From: Pseudolactococcus plantarum
Lineage (GTDB): Bacteria > Bacillota > Bacilli > Lactobacillales > Streptococcaceae
Direction: 5' to 3'
DNA: 37,878 nt
Assembly (NCBI GenBank): GCA_030454995.1
Contig: JAKDQI010000003.1
Coordinates: forward strand, 1 to 37,878
Shown: one piece after another, positions 18,501 through 28,659 of the stretch
Numbering within the stretch: position 1 is the stretch's first letter
How the letters are laid out: the number at the start of each line of letters is the position of its first letter
Notes under the pieces: model-generated
Seen by the model: only the letters and a program-made list of their open reading frames with translations
Told to the model about the DNA's origin: nothing
Database searches by the model: none
Translations under genes and position numbers: made by a program

Positions 18501-19896
18501 TGAACTCATCAAATTGTTCGATGACATTACCTTTGTGCATTTTTGATGCTGCAACCTGAATTAATTGATTGTAAACAGCTGAAAGCCCTGTTGTTTCCAC
18601 ATCAAATACAACATAAGTTGAGTCAGATAAACTACTATCGTCTTCATTATACGTAATAGGGACTCTATCTTCTACTAGGTTGGCTTCGATACCATAAAGA
18701 ATTTTGACGCCATTTTTCTTACCTGCTGAGTGAGCATGTGGAAAACTTTGCGCGCCTGCATGATCCGTAATCGCAATCGCTTTGTGGCCCCAACGTGCAG
18801 CTTGTGCAACCAAATCAGAGACATCTGCAATCGCATCCATCGTCGACATATTGGTGTGGGCATGAAATTCGACACGTTTTTCACCATCTGGCATTAAATC
18901 TTTTCGGATATTTTTAGCCTTGATTTCGATCATATCACGGACACTCATGACCAGTTCATGCTTATACTGGTCCATCTGAACGCTACCCTTAACTTTGAGC
19001 CACATGCCTTTTTTGACCAAATCAAACATCGCCTGCTCTTGAGGCTTTCGACCCCATTTTTGGATAATAAAAGAGCTGCTATAGTCTGTCATCTTCACTT
19101 CAAGCATATGGCTTTCTTTTCCTGTCGTGCGATTTTTAAATACCTTATGTTCAGCTGCAAACACATAGCCCTCAAACGTGACATTTGCTTCCTCGTTGAC
19201 GATATCTTTCATCTGGGCAACAGGATCAGTTGCCTTAATTTCTTTACCTAAAGCAAGATGAGTCGGTGATGGTTGTTGGTCTTTTTGTGGCACGGATGCT
19301 TGGTCTTCAAAATATTCGGGTTCAGGCTGGTTAGCAAGAATTTCAGCCAAAGCTGCTTCGGATTTTTTTTCGTACTCAGCAACTAACTTATCCGTTAACT
19401 CATAATCAATTTTAGGTAGAATATGTAAATCTGTAAACCCAAAATCATGAAAATGTTTTTCCATAACCGGAAAATAATGTTTCACAAAATATTCTAAATT
19501 TGATAATTCGCCTACTAGGAGTTGCGCATCTGAGGACTGATCATCTGCGATAAATTGATATTTCTTAAAAATCGCTGTGAAACTGGGCGTATCACACCCT
19601 TTTTTTTCGAAAATTTCTGGTAGATAAGCATTTAACAATACTTCATCAAAGCTGCCATCTATTGTTTTGATACTTAGCTCTGTTTTAGCAATATTTGAAA
19701 AAGCCATCTCTAATCGATAGACAAGCTCTTTATAGATAGTAATTGGTAAAATACTAGGAAAAGTCAAATAAAAATGCCAAATTTTACTAACAGCGTGTAC
19801 TTCTACTTTATCAATATGACCCTGAAATACTGGATTGTTTCTAATGTCAACCGGCATTTCCAGTTGATCCATTAGTTTCTCAAATAACTCGTTCAT
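15502..19896 (-). CDS. polC: DNA polymerase III alpha subunit, PolC type
   Basis: 1464 aa; PHP motif [14 protein letters not shown], embedded DEDD exonuclease [32 protein letters not shown] catalytic motif. Confidence 0.98.
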   Translation of the reverse strand: MNELFEKLMDQLEMPVDIRNNPVFQGHIDKVEVHAVSKIWHFYLTFPSILPITIYKELVYRLEMAFSNIAKTELSIKTIDGSFDEVLLNAYLPEIFEKKGCDTPSFTAIFKKYQFIADDQSSDAQLLVGELSNLEYFVKHYFPVMEKHFHDFGFTDLHILPKIDYELTDKLVAEYEKKSEAALAEILANQPEPEYFEDQASVPQKDQQPSPTHLALGKEIKATDPVAQMKDIVNEEANVTFEGYVFAAEHKVFKNRTTGKESHMLEVKMTDYSSSFIIQKWGRKPQEQAMFDLVKKGMWLKVKGSVQMDQYKHELVMSVRDMIEIKAKNIRKDLMPDGEKRVEFHAHTNMSTMDAIADVSDLVAQAARWGHKAIAITDHAGAQSFPHAHSAGKKNGVKILYGIEANLVEDRVPITYNEDDSSLSDSTYVVFDVETTGLSAVYNQLIQVAASKMHKGNVIEQFDEFIDPGHPVSEFTTQLTGITDDMLKGSKPLEEVLKSFQTFCEGSILVAHNATFDVGFMNMNYQRFDLPVISQPVIDTLEFARNLYPEIKRHGLGPLTKRFQVSLENHHLANFDAEATGRLLFIFLNDAKQKFNIEKLSDLNTKVVDENSYKRARVKHATIYAKTQTGLKNLFKLISFSNVNYFAGVPRIPKSVLETYREGLIVGSACSEGEVFEAVTNKSFDDALKIADYYDFIEIMPPAVYRPLIVKETVKDEIELQRILKDMLKIANQLGKPVLATGNVHYINPEDAVYREIIVRSLGAGAMINRPIGRGEHAMPAPLPEVHFRTTNEMLDAFAFLGEEVAREIVIENTQKMAESFDVLTPVRQDLYTPYIPESEEKMAKLTYEKAHAIYGNPLPDIVDLRIEKELNSIIGNGFSVIYLISQILVERSNNRGYLVGSRGSVGSSFVATMTGITEVNPLPPHYVCPGCQFSEFFTEGQYGSGFDMPEKACPNCGERLKKDGHDIPFETFLGFKGDKVPDIDLNFSGADQPSAHLDVRDIFGEDYAFRAGTIGTVAEKTAFGFVKGYERDYGHYYRGAEIERLAAGSTGVKRTTGQHPGGIIVIPGYMDVYDFSPVAYPAEDINAEWKTTHFDFHAIHDNILKLDILGHDDPTMIRKLQDLSGMDASTIPMDDPDVMKIFAGTEVLGVTPEQIFSKTGTLGVPEMGTAFVRGMLEETKPSTFAELLQISGLSHGTDVWLGNAQELIKQGIANLANVIGCRDDIMVYLIHAGLDESMAFTIMERVRKGLWNKIDDEERETYIAAMRDNNVPEWYIDSCSKIKYMFPKAHAAAYIMMALRVAYFKVHMPIYYYCAWFSIRANAFGLKVMGDGLAAVKTRMTEIKSKGFEATNVENALFSTLELCNEMLERGFKFGKLDLYRSEADEFIIDGDTLIPPFSAMDGLGGNVARQIVKARADGEFLSKTELRKRAGVSQTLVDKMDEMGILGNMPEDNQLSLFDDLF

Positions 19897-20027
19897 TAGA
19901 CTTCTTTCTTAATTTCATGAATTGATGTTACTTTTATTATAGCACATCGCCAGATATCCATATACTGATAAAATAGAGACAACACTCATGATAATAAGAG
20001 ATAAAAATAGACGATAAGTGATAATGA

Positions 20028-20055
20028 AAAAGACCGCTTAATCAAGCAGTCTTTT
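20028..20055 (-). terminator. cfa terminator
   Basis: AAAAGACCGCTT-aatc-AAGCAGTCTTTT. Confidence 0.85.
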
Positions 20056-20064
20056 AGTCATAAG

Positions 20065-21267
20065 TTAATTTAATTTAATACCATGTGCTACATCAGCATG
20101 ATAAATATAGGCGCGTGTCATTGGTAAATTTTTACAAGAAGCACCTTTAGTCAAAAGATATTGCATCACATCAATATTTCCTGATTCAAATGATGCTGCA
20201 CAAGATTGTAGATATAAGTCCCACATTCTGTAAAAACGCATGCCATAAGTGCCGACCACATCTTCTTTTACCTTGTGGAAATTCTCTGTCCATATCTCTA
20301 ACGTACGTTGATAATGACGACGTAGTGGTTCAAGATCATCTAATTGCATTGGTGTATGTAAAATGTGTGTGATATTTTCTGCAACATTTGGAATATACCC
20401 ACCTGGGAAGATATATTTATTAATCCATGCATCCACACCAGCACCATCGTGCTGTCCAGTGATACCATGAATCAACGCAGTCCCTTCATCAGTTAAGCGG
20501 TTGCTAACTTGTTCGAAATATTCTTGCAAGTTTTCCTTACCAACATGCTCAAACATGCCGACAGAAGTCACATGATCATAAGTTTGTACCAGCTCACGAT
20601 AGTCTTTTAAATAAACATGAACTCGGCCTTCTAAACCTTCTGCTTTTATTTTAGCCTTTACAAAGTCATATTGTTCTTGACTAAGTGTCACACCAGTCGC
20701 TTCAAGATTATACTCTTTTGCAGCAGTGAAGATCAAAGTTCCCCACCCACAGCCGATGTCCAATAAAGTTTCACCTGGTTTAGCATGCAGTTTATTGATA
20801 ATATGACGCACTTTATTCCATTGTGCATCTTCTAAAGAATCCTGTTCATTAGCAAAATAAGCACATGAATAAGTCATCGTTGGATCTAACCACATCTTAT
20901 AAAACTCATTACCGATATCATAATGACTTTGTACATCTGCTTTACTGGCTTTTTCAGAGTGTGAACGCTTTGGAATGAACTTTGAAAACTTTGAGTTGTT
21001 CATAAAGCTATCTTTAGATTGGTAAATAACTGTGATTAATTGTTGTAAATCTCCAGTAATTTCGATTTTACCGTCCATGTAAGCCTCACCAAATGTGAGT
21101 GATGCATGAGCCATAATATCTTTGATTGGGATGACTTCATTTAATTTAATTTTGGCAATAGGTGTTCCTTCACCATAACTTACCTCTTCACCATCCCAGA
21201 ATTCAACGTCGATTGGGGCGTCAAAACTTGCTTTAAAAATTTGTTTGTATATCGTTTTGTCTAACAT
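20065..21267 (-). CDS. cfa: Cyclopropane-fatty-acyl-phospholipid synthase
   Basis: [27 protein letters not shown] and [14 protein letters not shown]-binding motif. Confidence 0.95.
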   Translation of the reverse strand: MLDKTIYKQIFKASFDAPIDVEFWDGEEVSYGEGTPIAKIKLNEVIPIKDIMAHASLTFGEAYMDGKIEITGDLQQLITVIYQSKDSFMNNSKFSKFIPKRSHSEKASKADVQSHYDIGNEFYKMWLDPTMTYSCAYFANEQDSLEDAQWNKVRHIINKLHAKPGETLLDIGCGWGTLIFTAAKEYNLEATGVTLSQEQYDFVKAKIKAEGLEGRVHVYLKDYRELVQTYDHVTSVGMFEHVGKENLQEYFEQVSNRLTDEGTALIHGITGQHDGAGVDAWINKYIFPGGYIPNVAENITHILHTPMQLDDLEPLRRHYQRTLEIWTENFHKVKEDVVGTYGMRFYRMWDLYLQSCAASFESGNIDVMQYLLTKGASCKNLPMTRAYIYHADVAHGIKLN

Positions 21268-21291
21268 CTTTCCCCCCTTAAGTACAATTGT

Positions 21292-21320
21292 ATTTTAGAC
21301 AAAATATTTTGGAATGTCAA
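21292..21320 (-). promoter_or_regulatory. cfa promoter
   Basis: Minus strand TTGACA (21315-21320) - 17 nt - TAAAAT (21292-21297). Confidence 0.8.
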
Positions 21321-21461
21321 TTATTTACAGCGAAAGTTTGATTATTTTAAAAATTTCCCATATTTTTTTCATATTCAAACCTATTAAATATTGATTACAG
21401 GCGGTGTATTTGTATTTTGAATAGTAGTATGATCAACATTATGATTTGCATGAACATTTAC

Positions 21462-21500
21462 AAAAAGTGTAACAAACAGAATTGTTTGTTACACTTTTTT
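21462..21500 (-). terminator. ula operon terminator
   Basis: AAAAAGTGTAACAAAC-agaatt-GTTTGTTACACTTTTT; stem starts at the ulaF stop codon. Confidence 0.92.
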
Positions 21501-22230
21501 AACCTTGACCATAATAAGCATGCTTACCATGTTTTCTGAAATAGTGTTTATCTAATAAATAACTTGGCAGTACATCATGATGTTCATTTAATACCTCAGT
21601 AAATAAGGCCATATGAGCTACTTCATCTAATACCACCGCATTTTCAACAGCTTTTTCAACTGTATGCCCCCAAGTAAAAGGCCCATGCCCAATCGTTAAA
21701 ACGCCTGGCACAGCAAGCGGATCTATTTGAGAATTTATAAATCTCTCTACAATTACCTTACCAGTATCTCGCTCATAAGCTGTGACAACTTCATCTTCTG
21801 TCAGTTGACGGGTACAAGGAATTGGCCCGTAAAATGTGTCGGCGTGTGTGGTCCCATATGGCGGGATATCTCGGCCAGATTGGGCCCACATTACCGCATA
21901 TTTGGAATGCGTATGGACAATGCCGTTAACTCCTTTAAATTGTTGATAAAGATAAACATGTGTCGGTAAATCAGATGAGGGGTTTAGAGACCCTTCCTCC
22001 AAAAGAGTGCCTGATAAATTTGTCACAACCATTTGATCAGCTGTCATCGTTTCATATGGGACACCACTTGGTTTTATGACAATAATCCCAAGATCACGAT
22101 TGATTTCGCTCGCATTGCCCCAAGTTAAGACAACTAGATTAGCTTTAGCCAAAGCAAGATTAGCTTGCCAAACCCGATATTTCATGTCAGTTAATACTTT
22201 TGAATCAATCTCATGTAACGTTTTAAGCAT
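21499..22230 (-). CDS. ulaF: L-ribulose-5-phosphate 4-epimerase (UlaF/AraD family)
   Basis: LTWGNASEINRDLGIIVIKPSGVPYETMTADQMVVT...IVHTHSKYAVMWAQ; in the ula operon. Confidence 0.94.
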   Translation of the reverse strand: MLKTLHEIDSKVLTDMKYRVWQANLALAKANLVVLTWGNASEINRDLGIIVIKPSGVPYETMTADQMVVTNLSGTLLEEGSLNPSSDLPTHVYLYQQFKGVNGIVHTHSKYAVMWAQSGRDIPPYGTTHADTFYGPIPCTRQLTEDEVVTAYERDTGKVIVERFINSQIDPLAVPGVLTIGHGPFTWGHTVEKAVENAVVLDEVAHMALFTEVLNEHHDVLPSYLLDKHYFRKHGKHAYYGQG

Positions 22231-23071
22231 AGCCAGCCTCCTTTAAAAATGGTAAGACAATCGCCTTTGCATTTTCTATTTCCACTTCTGGAGAAGGACT
22301 CGTTTCACTCCACATCTCCATCACAAAAGAACCAGAGTAATTCAGACGCTTCAAAGTCTTTAAACAGCCTAGAAAATCAACACACCCTTCGCCAAACTTA
22401 ACGTTCTTAAATTTACCTTCAAAGTCTGATGTCACAGCAAGTGTATCTTTTAAATGAATCTGACTAATTTCTGAGATACCTTTTTCTAATTCATGGCCTA
22501 CATCATTTTCAGGCCATGCGGATAAATTACCTAGATCAGGGTAAACCTGTAAATAAGGGGACGGAATTTGTGATTTAATCGCTAAAAATTTAGTAATTGA
22601 ATTGATAAATGGATCATCCATAATTTCGATAGCCAGTACGACACCTTTGTTTGCAGCAATTGCGACACATTTGGCTAAATTTTTAATGAACGTATGTCGG
22701 CTGACTATCGTTTTAGGCTCATAATAAACATCATAACCCGCAAGTTGAATCGTACGAATCCCTAAGTCACTGGCTAACTCAACCGCTTTTTTGAGTAGAC
22801 CAATAGCCATCTCTTGTTTTTGAATATCTGCCGATCCCAATGGATAGCGTCTATGAGCTGATAAACACATGGATAAAATTGGAATTTCTGTGTCCATAAT
22901 AGCAGACAAGATTTCCTGACGTTGCGCTTTTGTCCACTCCAAACGCGCAATCCGTTCATCTGTTTCGTCTATTGATAACTCTATAAAATCAAATCCTAAG
23001 ACCTTGGTTAGTGCCAATCTCTCAGGCCATGAGATTGATTTAGGTAAAGCTTTTTCATAGATGCCTAACAT
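22223..23071 (-). CDS. ulaE: L-xylulose-5-phosphate 3-epimerase
   Basis: GIYEKALPKSISWPERLALTKVLGFDFIELSIDETDERIARLEW; xylose isomerase-like TIM barrel. Confidence 0.94.
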   Translation of the reverse strand: MLGIYEKALPKSISWPERLALTKVLGFDFIELSIDETDERIARLEWTKAQRQEILSAIMDTEIPILSMCLSAHRRYPLGSADIQKQEMAIGLLKKAVELASDLGIRTIQLAGYDVYYEPKTIVSRHTFIKNLAKCVAIAANKGVVLAIEIMDDPFINSITKFLAIKSQIPSPYLQVYPDLGNLSAWPENDVGHELEKGISEISQIHLKDTLAVTSDFEGKFKNVKFGEGCVDFLGCLKTLKRLNYSGSFVMEMWSETSPSPEVEIENAKAIVLPFLKEAGYA

Positions 23072-23072
23072 C

Positions 23073-23714
23073 TTACGCCCTCCAAATTCTGTTCAACTCA
23101 TTTAGAAATTCAGTTGCCGCTTGCTCTGGATTTTTTGCAGCTGTAATCCCACGTCCTGTGATAAATGTATATATAGACATCCCTTTAAATAACGCCAAAG
23201 TTTCAACAGTTAAGCCACCTGTAACAGAAACACGAAATCCCATATCAATCAATTTCTGAACTTTAGTCAAGTCTTTGTCACCCCAAGTTTCTCCTGCTAA
23301 AAGTGCATCTCTACTTTGATGATAGATCACTTGTGTAATACCTGCTGCTAACCAAAGTTCTGCTTGTTCATATGTCCAATCACCATAGAGTTCGACTTGT
23401 ACGTCATCAATTTTATCAGCAGCGGCTTTCATTGTAGGTATTGTGGCACAACAGATAACTGTCGTCCAATCTGCACCTGCTTTTTGAACATTCTCAGCAA
23501 CCGTGCCTCCTGCATCAGCACATTTTGTATCTGCAACAATTGTTTTATTCGGATACATGGCCCGGATACATTTCACAGCCTGATCACCTGCTTGCAAAAT
23601 CAAAATCGTGCCGACTTCGATGATATCTACAATATCCCCAACTGCTTTGACAGCCTCAATCGCGCTTGGTAAATCCGAATGATCCAAAGCAACTTGTAAA
23701 TTTGGTCTTGTCAT
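23073..23714 (-). CDS. ulaD: 3-keto-L-gulonate-6-phosphate decarboxylase
   Basis: LQVALDHSDLPSAIEAVKAVGDIVDIIEVGTILI...IVADTKCADAGGTVAE. Confidence 0.94.
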   Translation of the reverse strand: MTRPNLQVALDHSDLPSAIEAVKAVGDIVDIIEVGTILILQAGDQAVKCIRAMYPNKTIVADTKCADAGGTVAENVQKAGADWTTVICCATIPTMKAAADKIDDVQVELYGDWTYEQAELWLAAGITQVIYHQSRDALLAGETWGDKDLTKVQKLIDMGFRVSVTGGLTVETLALFKGMSIYTFITGRGITAAKNPEQAATEFLNELNRIWRA

Positions 23715-23722
23715 ATCCTCTC

Positions 23723-24022
23723 CTAAACTCGCGAAATTAAATCTGTTTCAGATTCAATTCGCTCTTGAATTTCTTTAGCGCTCATCACATTTTTTACACC
23801 CACTACAGTGACACCCTTAGCTTTGGCGCCATCAAACATCTCCACGAAGTTCAAAGGTGTAAAGACCACATCATAATTTCCTGCTTGACCTTTTCCTTCT
23901 GAAATTGAGCAATGGTGAATATTAGTGATTTTAATCCCTAATGTCTTCATCGCATTCTCAACACTTCGCTTCATCATCAAACTTGTTCCAGATCCATTCG
24001 CACATGATACTAATACTCTCAT
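23723..24022 (-). CDS. ulaB: PTS ascorbate transporter subunit IIB
   Basis: RVLVSCANGSGTSLMMKRSVENAMKTLGI, IIB active-site cysteine loop. Confidence 0.92.
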   Translation of the reverse strand: MRVLVSCANGSGTSLMMKRSVENAMKTLGIKITNIHHCSISEGKGQAGNYDVVFTPLNFVEMFDGAKAKGVTVVGVKNVMSAKEIQERIESETDLISRV

Positions 24023-24052
24023 GTTATTACCTCTTTTCTATTTTTGTTAAAC

Positions 24053-25522
24053 TCATAATTTTACTTTACGTGCTGCATACGCATCATAATCCTCGACGAC
24101 TAAGAAATACCCTTCTGGATCTTTCCGATATTGTAATTGGGGAATGATCGCTAAGATGACGACAACGACAACGATACCAGCATAACCCAATAACTTCATA
24201 ATCAGCGTGAACCCTGGCCAAACCGTCGCCCAGTCAAACATGCCGATATAACCACCATACTTAGATAGCCCAACCCATGACGCAATTAAAGCAGAGCCTC
24301 CAACTTGAATGACTCCTGAAAGAAATGGTAAAATACAAGCCGCTTTAATCCCACCGCGATTATTGGCGTATACAGCAAACGCCGCATTATCGAAAAAGAG
24401 AGGAATAAAGCCTGCAATAATGATAACAGGTGATTTTAACAAAATTAATAACCCAATCATCAAGAACTGGCCTAAGGCACCAAACAAGAACCCAACAGTC
24501 ACTGCATTAGGTGAGCCAAATGCAAAGGTTGCTGCAACATCAATCCCAGGTACTGCACCCGGTAATAAGGTGTTTGAAATACCAGTGAAACTCTCTGTTA
24601 ACTCTGATACGAAGGTTCTTACACCCAGTTGTAAAATAGCTAAGTTAACAGCAAACTGGAGCGATGTTGTCATGATATAGAAAAAGAAATTTTGTGTTGA
24701 GGGAATGATTTTTTGATCTATAAAATAACCTTTACCAAGCACTGTCATGATGACACCAAAGAACCCTAACATCAAAATCGCAGTTGCCACCATGTTCTCA
24801 TTAAACATAGATAGAAATCCAGGAAGCTCTATATCTTCTATTTTTTTAGACTTCTTAGACTTAAACTTCTCTGCAATAGCAGAGACAATCGCAATACCAA
24901 ACACTTGTTGATGTGCAACGGCAAATCCCGCTCCTTCTGTTAATTCTTGTGTATAACCAACAGTTAAATTTGAACCAACAGCCCAATACAACCCTAAAAT
25001 CAATCCCATTACGGCAAGAATTTCAACGCGTCCTAAATTTGGGAAACAAAATAGAATCAGCCAAAAAGCGGTCGCAGCTTGTTGTACCTGAACATTACCT
25101 GTTGTAAAGACAGCACGCATTTTAGTATATTTTTGAAAGCGAACTAAAATGATATTGGCGATAAAGGCAATTAATAGTAGGACCATGACGTCACCAAACG
25201 TCCGACCAAAAGTCTTCATAATTCCAGCATCAATTGCATTTTGACCAAAATAAGGATCAATAACCGTTGCATCCAAATTAAATCGGTCTTTTAAACCTGA
25301 CAGAATCGGTCTAAAATTATTGACTAATCCTCCCGATCCCACAGACAAAATAAAGTAGCCAACCGTCGCTTTCAAAAAGCCTGCTAAACACTCAAACCAT
25401 GGTTTTTTTAATAAGATATATCCAATTAAAACGATAAATCCTATAAAATATGCCGGCTGTGTTAAGATATTTTTTGCAAAAAAATCCCATACGACCATGA
25501 TTGCATCAAAGATATTTCCCAT
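24053..25522 (-). CDS. ulaA: PTS ascorbate transporter subunit IIC
   Basis: 489 aa multi-TM protein with QPAYFIGFIVLIGYILLKKPWFECLAGFLKATVGYFILSVGSGGLV, UlaA-type. Confidence 0.94.
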   Translation of the reverse strand: MGNIFDAIMVVWDFFAKNILTQPAYFIGFIVLIGYILLKKPWFECLAGFLKATVGYFILSVGSGGLVNNFRPILSGLKDRFNLDATVIDPYFGQNAIDAGIMKTFGRTFGDVMVLLLIAFIANIILVRFQKYTKMRAVFTTGNVQVQQAATAFWLILFCFPNLGRVEILAVMGLILGLYWAVGSNLTVGYTQELTEGAGFAVAHQQVFGIAIVSAIAEKFKSKKSKKIEDIELPGFLSMFNENMVATAILMLGFFGVIMTVLGKGYFIDQKIIPSTQNFFFYIMTTSLQFAVNLAILQLGVRTFVSELTESFTGISNTLLPGAVPGIDVAATFAFGSPNAVTVGFLFGALGQFLMIGLLILLKSPVIIIAGFIPLFFDNAAFAVYANNRGGIKAACILPFLSGVIQVGGSALIASWVGLSKYGGYIGMFDWATVWPGFTLIMKLLGYAGIVVVVVILAIIPQLQYRKDPEGYFLVVEDYDAYAARKVKL

Positions 25523-25579
25523 GTTATGTTTCTCCTCAATAGACTAGATGTCGTGTAACGTTCTAGCCCGAAATTAAGC

Positions 25580-26044
25580 TTATGTTTGAAGTAAAGTTTC
25601 AAAATCAAGCATCGTCTCTATATTTTCTAGTGCATCAATCACACCTTCAGTCATCAGTAAATCCGATAAGTTGGCGATATTCGTCATATGCTCATCCGGA
25701 TTTTTAGCAGCTAAGGTAAAAAATAATTTTGCTTGTTTTTCTTCGTTTCCTGCTTCAAAATAGACTTTATCTTTAAATTTTGTAAACGCAATTGCTGTCC
25801 CAAATACCCCATCACTTTTATCAGTTGAATGTGGCATTGCAACACCAGGTACAATGACAATATAAGGTCCGTAAGTCTGTACTGCTGTGATAACCTCCTC
25901 GACGTAAGTATCATCTATGATTGATTTTTCGATCAGATTTTCACAAGACATGCGGATGGCTTCTTCCCAGTTACTAGGCTGTTGATCACAAATTCTGACC
26001 AGATCATTGTCATAAAAATAACTTAACATCTCTATTTTTGCCAT
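25580..26044 (-). CDS. ulaC: PTS ascorbate transporter subunit IIA
   Basis: IIA fold with VVPGVAMPHSTDKSDGVFGTAIAF active-site histidine. Confidence 0.92.
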   Translation of the reverse strand: MAKIEMLSYFYDNDLVRICDQQPSNWEEAIRMSCENLIEKSIIDDTYVEEVITAVQTYGPYIVIVPGVAMPHSTDKSDGVFGTAIAFTKFKDKVYFEAGNEEKQAKLFFTLAAKNPDEHMTNIANLSDLLMTEGVIDALENIETMLDFETLLQT

Positions 26045-26061
26045 ACGAGTACCTCTTTCTA

Positions 26062-27129
26062 TTACAAAAATGATGGGAAAGGTGTGTCGTTGTCCACAGC
26101 AAAGACATCATCAAAACCACGATCAAAATTAAACTCTAAGCGATCTTTGTCGTCTGGAAAAGTAAACTTCCCACCTACTTGCCAAATATATGGTTTAAAT
26201 TGATAATTCAAACGATCTTTTTTAAATTTCCAAATTTCTGTAATTTCTTTAGGATCTGCCATAAAGTTTGCCCAAATATCGTAGTGAACCGGAATGACTA
26301 CTTTTGCATTTAAAGACTCAGCCATACGAAGCATATCTACAGAGGTCACTTTATCCGTTATCCCACGTGGATTTTCCCCATATGCGCCTAAGCAAACATC
26401 TATTTTATGCTCATTTCCGTGTTTTGCAAACATATTCGAATAGTGTGAATCTCCGGCATGATAAACGTTTCCGCCACTAGTTTTAAATAGATAGTTAACA
26501 GCCAGTTCATTCATATCTTGCGGTAGTTTATCTTTTAGGGTGATATCAGGATTCGGTTCGGTCACAAGGACTGTTCTATCAAACGCTTCAAGCGCAAGCA
26601 ATGTCACATCCCCAATTTCAACCTCATCTCCTGGGTGTACAACGATTGTTTTTTCTGCTGGCACACCCCAGGTTAGCCAGATGTTAACAACTTCTTGCGG
26701 TCCGATAAACTTTGCGTCAGGACAATTGCTGTGAACCGCTGCAGCGGTATTAATATCTAGGTGATCAGAATGAATATGTGTGACAACTAATGCATCAACA
26801 TCTTTAATTTCAAACGGATCAATGACAAAAGGTTGTGTCCTTAGATTTGGTTGTTGTTTAAGTGCACCACTCATGCGCATCATTTGATGACCTTTTACCA
26901 TCTTGCCAGTTCCATGTGTTCGTTTTCCAGTCCCACACCACAGATCACAAAGAATATTAGTCCCACCTTCTGATTTCAACCAAATGCCAGTACATCCTAG
27001 CCACCATAATGAAACCGTACCAGGTTTAACTACCGTAGCTTCAATCTCTTCATTCAGATAAGTCCCCCACTCAGGAAATGTTGAAAGAACCCACGATTCT
27101 TTTGTTACCTCTGAAATTTTGTTAACCAT
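26062..27129 (-). CDS. ulaG: L-ascorbate-6-phosphate lactonase
   Basis: Metallo-beta-lactamase fold [14 protein letters not shown]..., [30 protein letters not shown] start after GGAGG (track start 27144). Confidence 0.95.
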   Translation of the reverse strand: MVNKISEVTKESWVLSTFPEWGTYLNEEIEATVVKPGTVSLWWLGCTGIWLKSEGGTNILCDLWCGTGKRTHGTGKMVKGHQMMRMSGALKQQPNLRTQPFVIDPFEIKDVDALVVTHIHSDHLDINTAAAVHSNCPDAKFIGPQEVVNIWLTWGVPAEKTIVVHPGDEVEIGDVTLLALEAFDRTVLVTEPNPDITLKDKLPQDMNELAVNYLFKTSGGNVYHAGDSHYSNMFAKHGNEHKIDVCLGAYGENPRGITDKVTSVDMLRMAESLNAKVVIPVHYDIWANFMADPKEITEIWKFKKDRLNYQFKPYIWQVGGKFTFPDDKDRLEFNFDRGFDDVFAVDNDTPFPSFL

Positions 27130-27192
27130 TTTTTCTGCCTCCATCTTAAATAAATAATCTATAATTCCTTTACAAAATAATCATAACAGAAA

Positions 27193-27206
27193 AGAAAGCG
27201 GTTTCA
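27193..27206 (-). promoter_or_regulatory. Catabolite-responsive element (cre) in the ula promoter
   Basis: AGAAAGCGGTTTCA (minus TGAAACCGCTTTCT), close to the CcpA cre consensus; overlaps the candidate -35/spacer (TTTGAA-17-TATGAT). Confidence 0.75.
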
Positions 27207-27214
27207 AAGCTCGT

Positions 27215-27247
27215 TATATGATCGTATCTGTATTTTACGCTCATATA
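27215..27247. promoter_or_regulatory. Candidate operator of the DeoR-type ula regulator
   Basis: Inverted repeat TATATGATCGTA (27215-27226) / TACGCTCATATA (27236-27247), 11 of 12 bp complementary, 9-bp spacer. Confidence 0.65.
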
Positions 27248-27359
27248 TCCTAATAAGTAAGATTTATAGCTATTAAAGCATTCATAATTGCAGTATACTG
27301 TATTTAAAAGAGAAGAAGATTCTTGTGACAAATACTAATACATGATAAGGGAGGCGTAT

Positions 27360-28133
27360 ATGAAAAATGCTGTCGTGAACATTCAAGCAAGACAAAAAGC
27401 ATTACTAAACGTATTGAAAGATGATCTTATGCATACTGTAAAAGCATTAAGTCAACAACTAAATGTGTCTGAAACGACAATTAGAAGAGACTTATCTAGC
27501 CTTGCTCGGATGGGGAAGGTTATCCGAAGTCATGGTAAAGCCAAACGGTTAAACACTGGCACGGTCATCGATAACTGTGATAATCAAAATATCGAAATAC
27601 TTAAAGAAATCTTAGCTAAAACTGCAGCATCTTTTGTCAAAAATGGTCAAACTGTTTTTATCAATTCTTCTTCTGCTGCACTTGATGCAGTAAAATACCT
27701 CATCAATAAAAAAGTAACAATCATCACTAACAATGTGAAAGTTGCTGCACTTGACCATCATTCCGAATCCTCTGTCTTTCTCTCGGGAGGTGAAGTCCGT
27801 TTTCCTAAGGAAGCTTTAATTGGTCAAGCTGCACAAGCATTCTTTGAGACCATCCAGGCAGATATTGCCATTATTGGATGCTATGGTATTTCAGTAGCCC
27901 GCGGCTTAACAACACCTGTTATTCACGAAGCAAAAATTAATGAAGTCATTGTCAGACAAACAAAGGGCATCGTGATTTGTATTGCTGACTACAGAAAAAT
28001 TGGTGAATCTGCTAATTTTAAATCCTGTGACCTCACCAATATTGATTATCTAATTACAGATACTTTTTCAGATCCTGAACGGTTAAAACAAATTGAAGAC
28101 TGTGGTGTTAATGTCATACAAATTCAAATTTAA
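27360..28133 (+). CDS. DeoR/GlpR-family transcriptional regulator (putative ula repressor)
   Basis: ARQKALLNVLKDDLMHTVKALSQQLNVSETTIRRDLSSLARMGKVIRSHGKA; C-terminal DeoR sensor fold; ATG 27360 has GGGAGG SD. Confidence 0.92.
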   Translation: MKNAVVNIQARQKALLNVLKDDLMHTVKALSQQLNVSETTIRRDLSSLARMGKVIRSHGKAKRLNTGTVIDNCDNQNIEILKEILAKTAASFVKNGQTVFINSSSAALDAVKYLINKKVTIITNNVKVAALDHHSESSVFLSGGEVRFPKEALIGQAAQAFFETIQADIAIIGCYGISVARGLTTPVIHEAKINEVIVRQTKGIVICIADYRKIGESANFKSCDLTNIDYLITDTFSDPERLKQIEDCGVNVIQIQI

Positions 28134-28219
28134 TCTCTATCTAAGACCTTTTTAACAGATTATTTTAGCTCAATATCTTTTAAAGTGTAGTACAATGGGA
28201 TGAAGGAGATAAATAAATC

Positions 28220-28624
28220 ATGACAGTATTGACATTAAAAAAAACCGCAACAATGATTGTGGCTTTAGGGTTAACGATGAGCTTAACTGCTTGTACAACT
28301 CAAGGTAAAGCTGAAAAAACTAACACTAGTTCGTCATCAAAAGATACAGCAACTATTACTTTGGATTTTGAAAATGATAAAAAAATAGATGAAACAAAAA
28401 AAGTAACCATCAACAAAGACCAGACTTTACTAGACGCTTTAAAAGAAAACTTTAAGGTGGATGAAAAAGGCGGATTTATCACAGCTATCGATGGTAAAAA
28501 ACAAGATGAAGCTGCTAAAAAGTACTGGATGTTTGATATTAACGGTAAAATGGCAGATAAAGGGGCAGCAGACATTCAGCTCAAAAAAGGAGATAAAGTT
28601 GCTTTTTATCTCGGTAGTTTTTAA
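28220..28624 (+). CDS. DUF4430 domain-containing lipoprotein
   Basis: Signal peptide with lipobox LTAC; C-terminal YWMFDINGKMADKGAADIQLKKGDKVAFYLGSF typical of DUF4430. Confidence 0.82.
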   Translation: MTVLTLKKTATMIVALGLTMSLTACTTQGKAEKTNTSSSSKDTATITLDFENDKKIDETKKVTINKDQTLLDALKENFKVDEKGGFITAIDGKKQDEAAKKYWMFDINGKMADKGAADIQLKKGDKVAFYLGSF

Positions 28625-28659
28625 CATAAAAAAAAGCCATATCGGCTTTTTTTTATGTT
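28623..28659. terminator. Bidirectional terminator between convergent genes
   Basis: AACATAAAAAAAAGCC-atatc-GGCTTTTTTTTATGTT, perfect 16-bp stem. Confidence 0.93.

Noticed and set aside
15692-19251. ORFs 15692..15958, 18675..18887 and 18958..19251 within polC
   Set aside because: Antisense or out-of-frame shadows of a long, well-conserved CDS.
19986-20026. Cluster of GATAA-like repeats (gataataagagataaaaatagacgataagtgataatg) between polC and cfa
   Set aside because: Short, AT-rich and irregular; not distinguishable from composition bias without a background model.
21394-21456. 20-codon hydrophobic mini-ORF (MFMQIIMLIILLFKIQIHRL) on the minus strand upstream of cfa
   Set aside because: No SD, no nearby promoter and high AT content; hydrophobic short ORFs arise readily by chance.
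24309-25107. Plus-strand ORFs antisense to ulaA
   Set aside because: Shadow frames of a clear PTS IIC gene.
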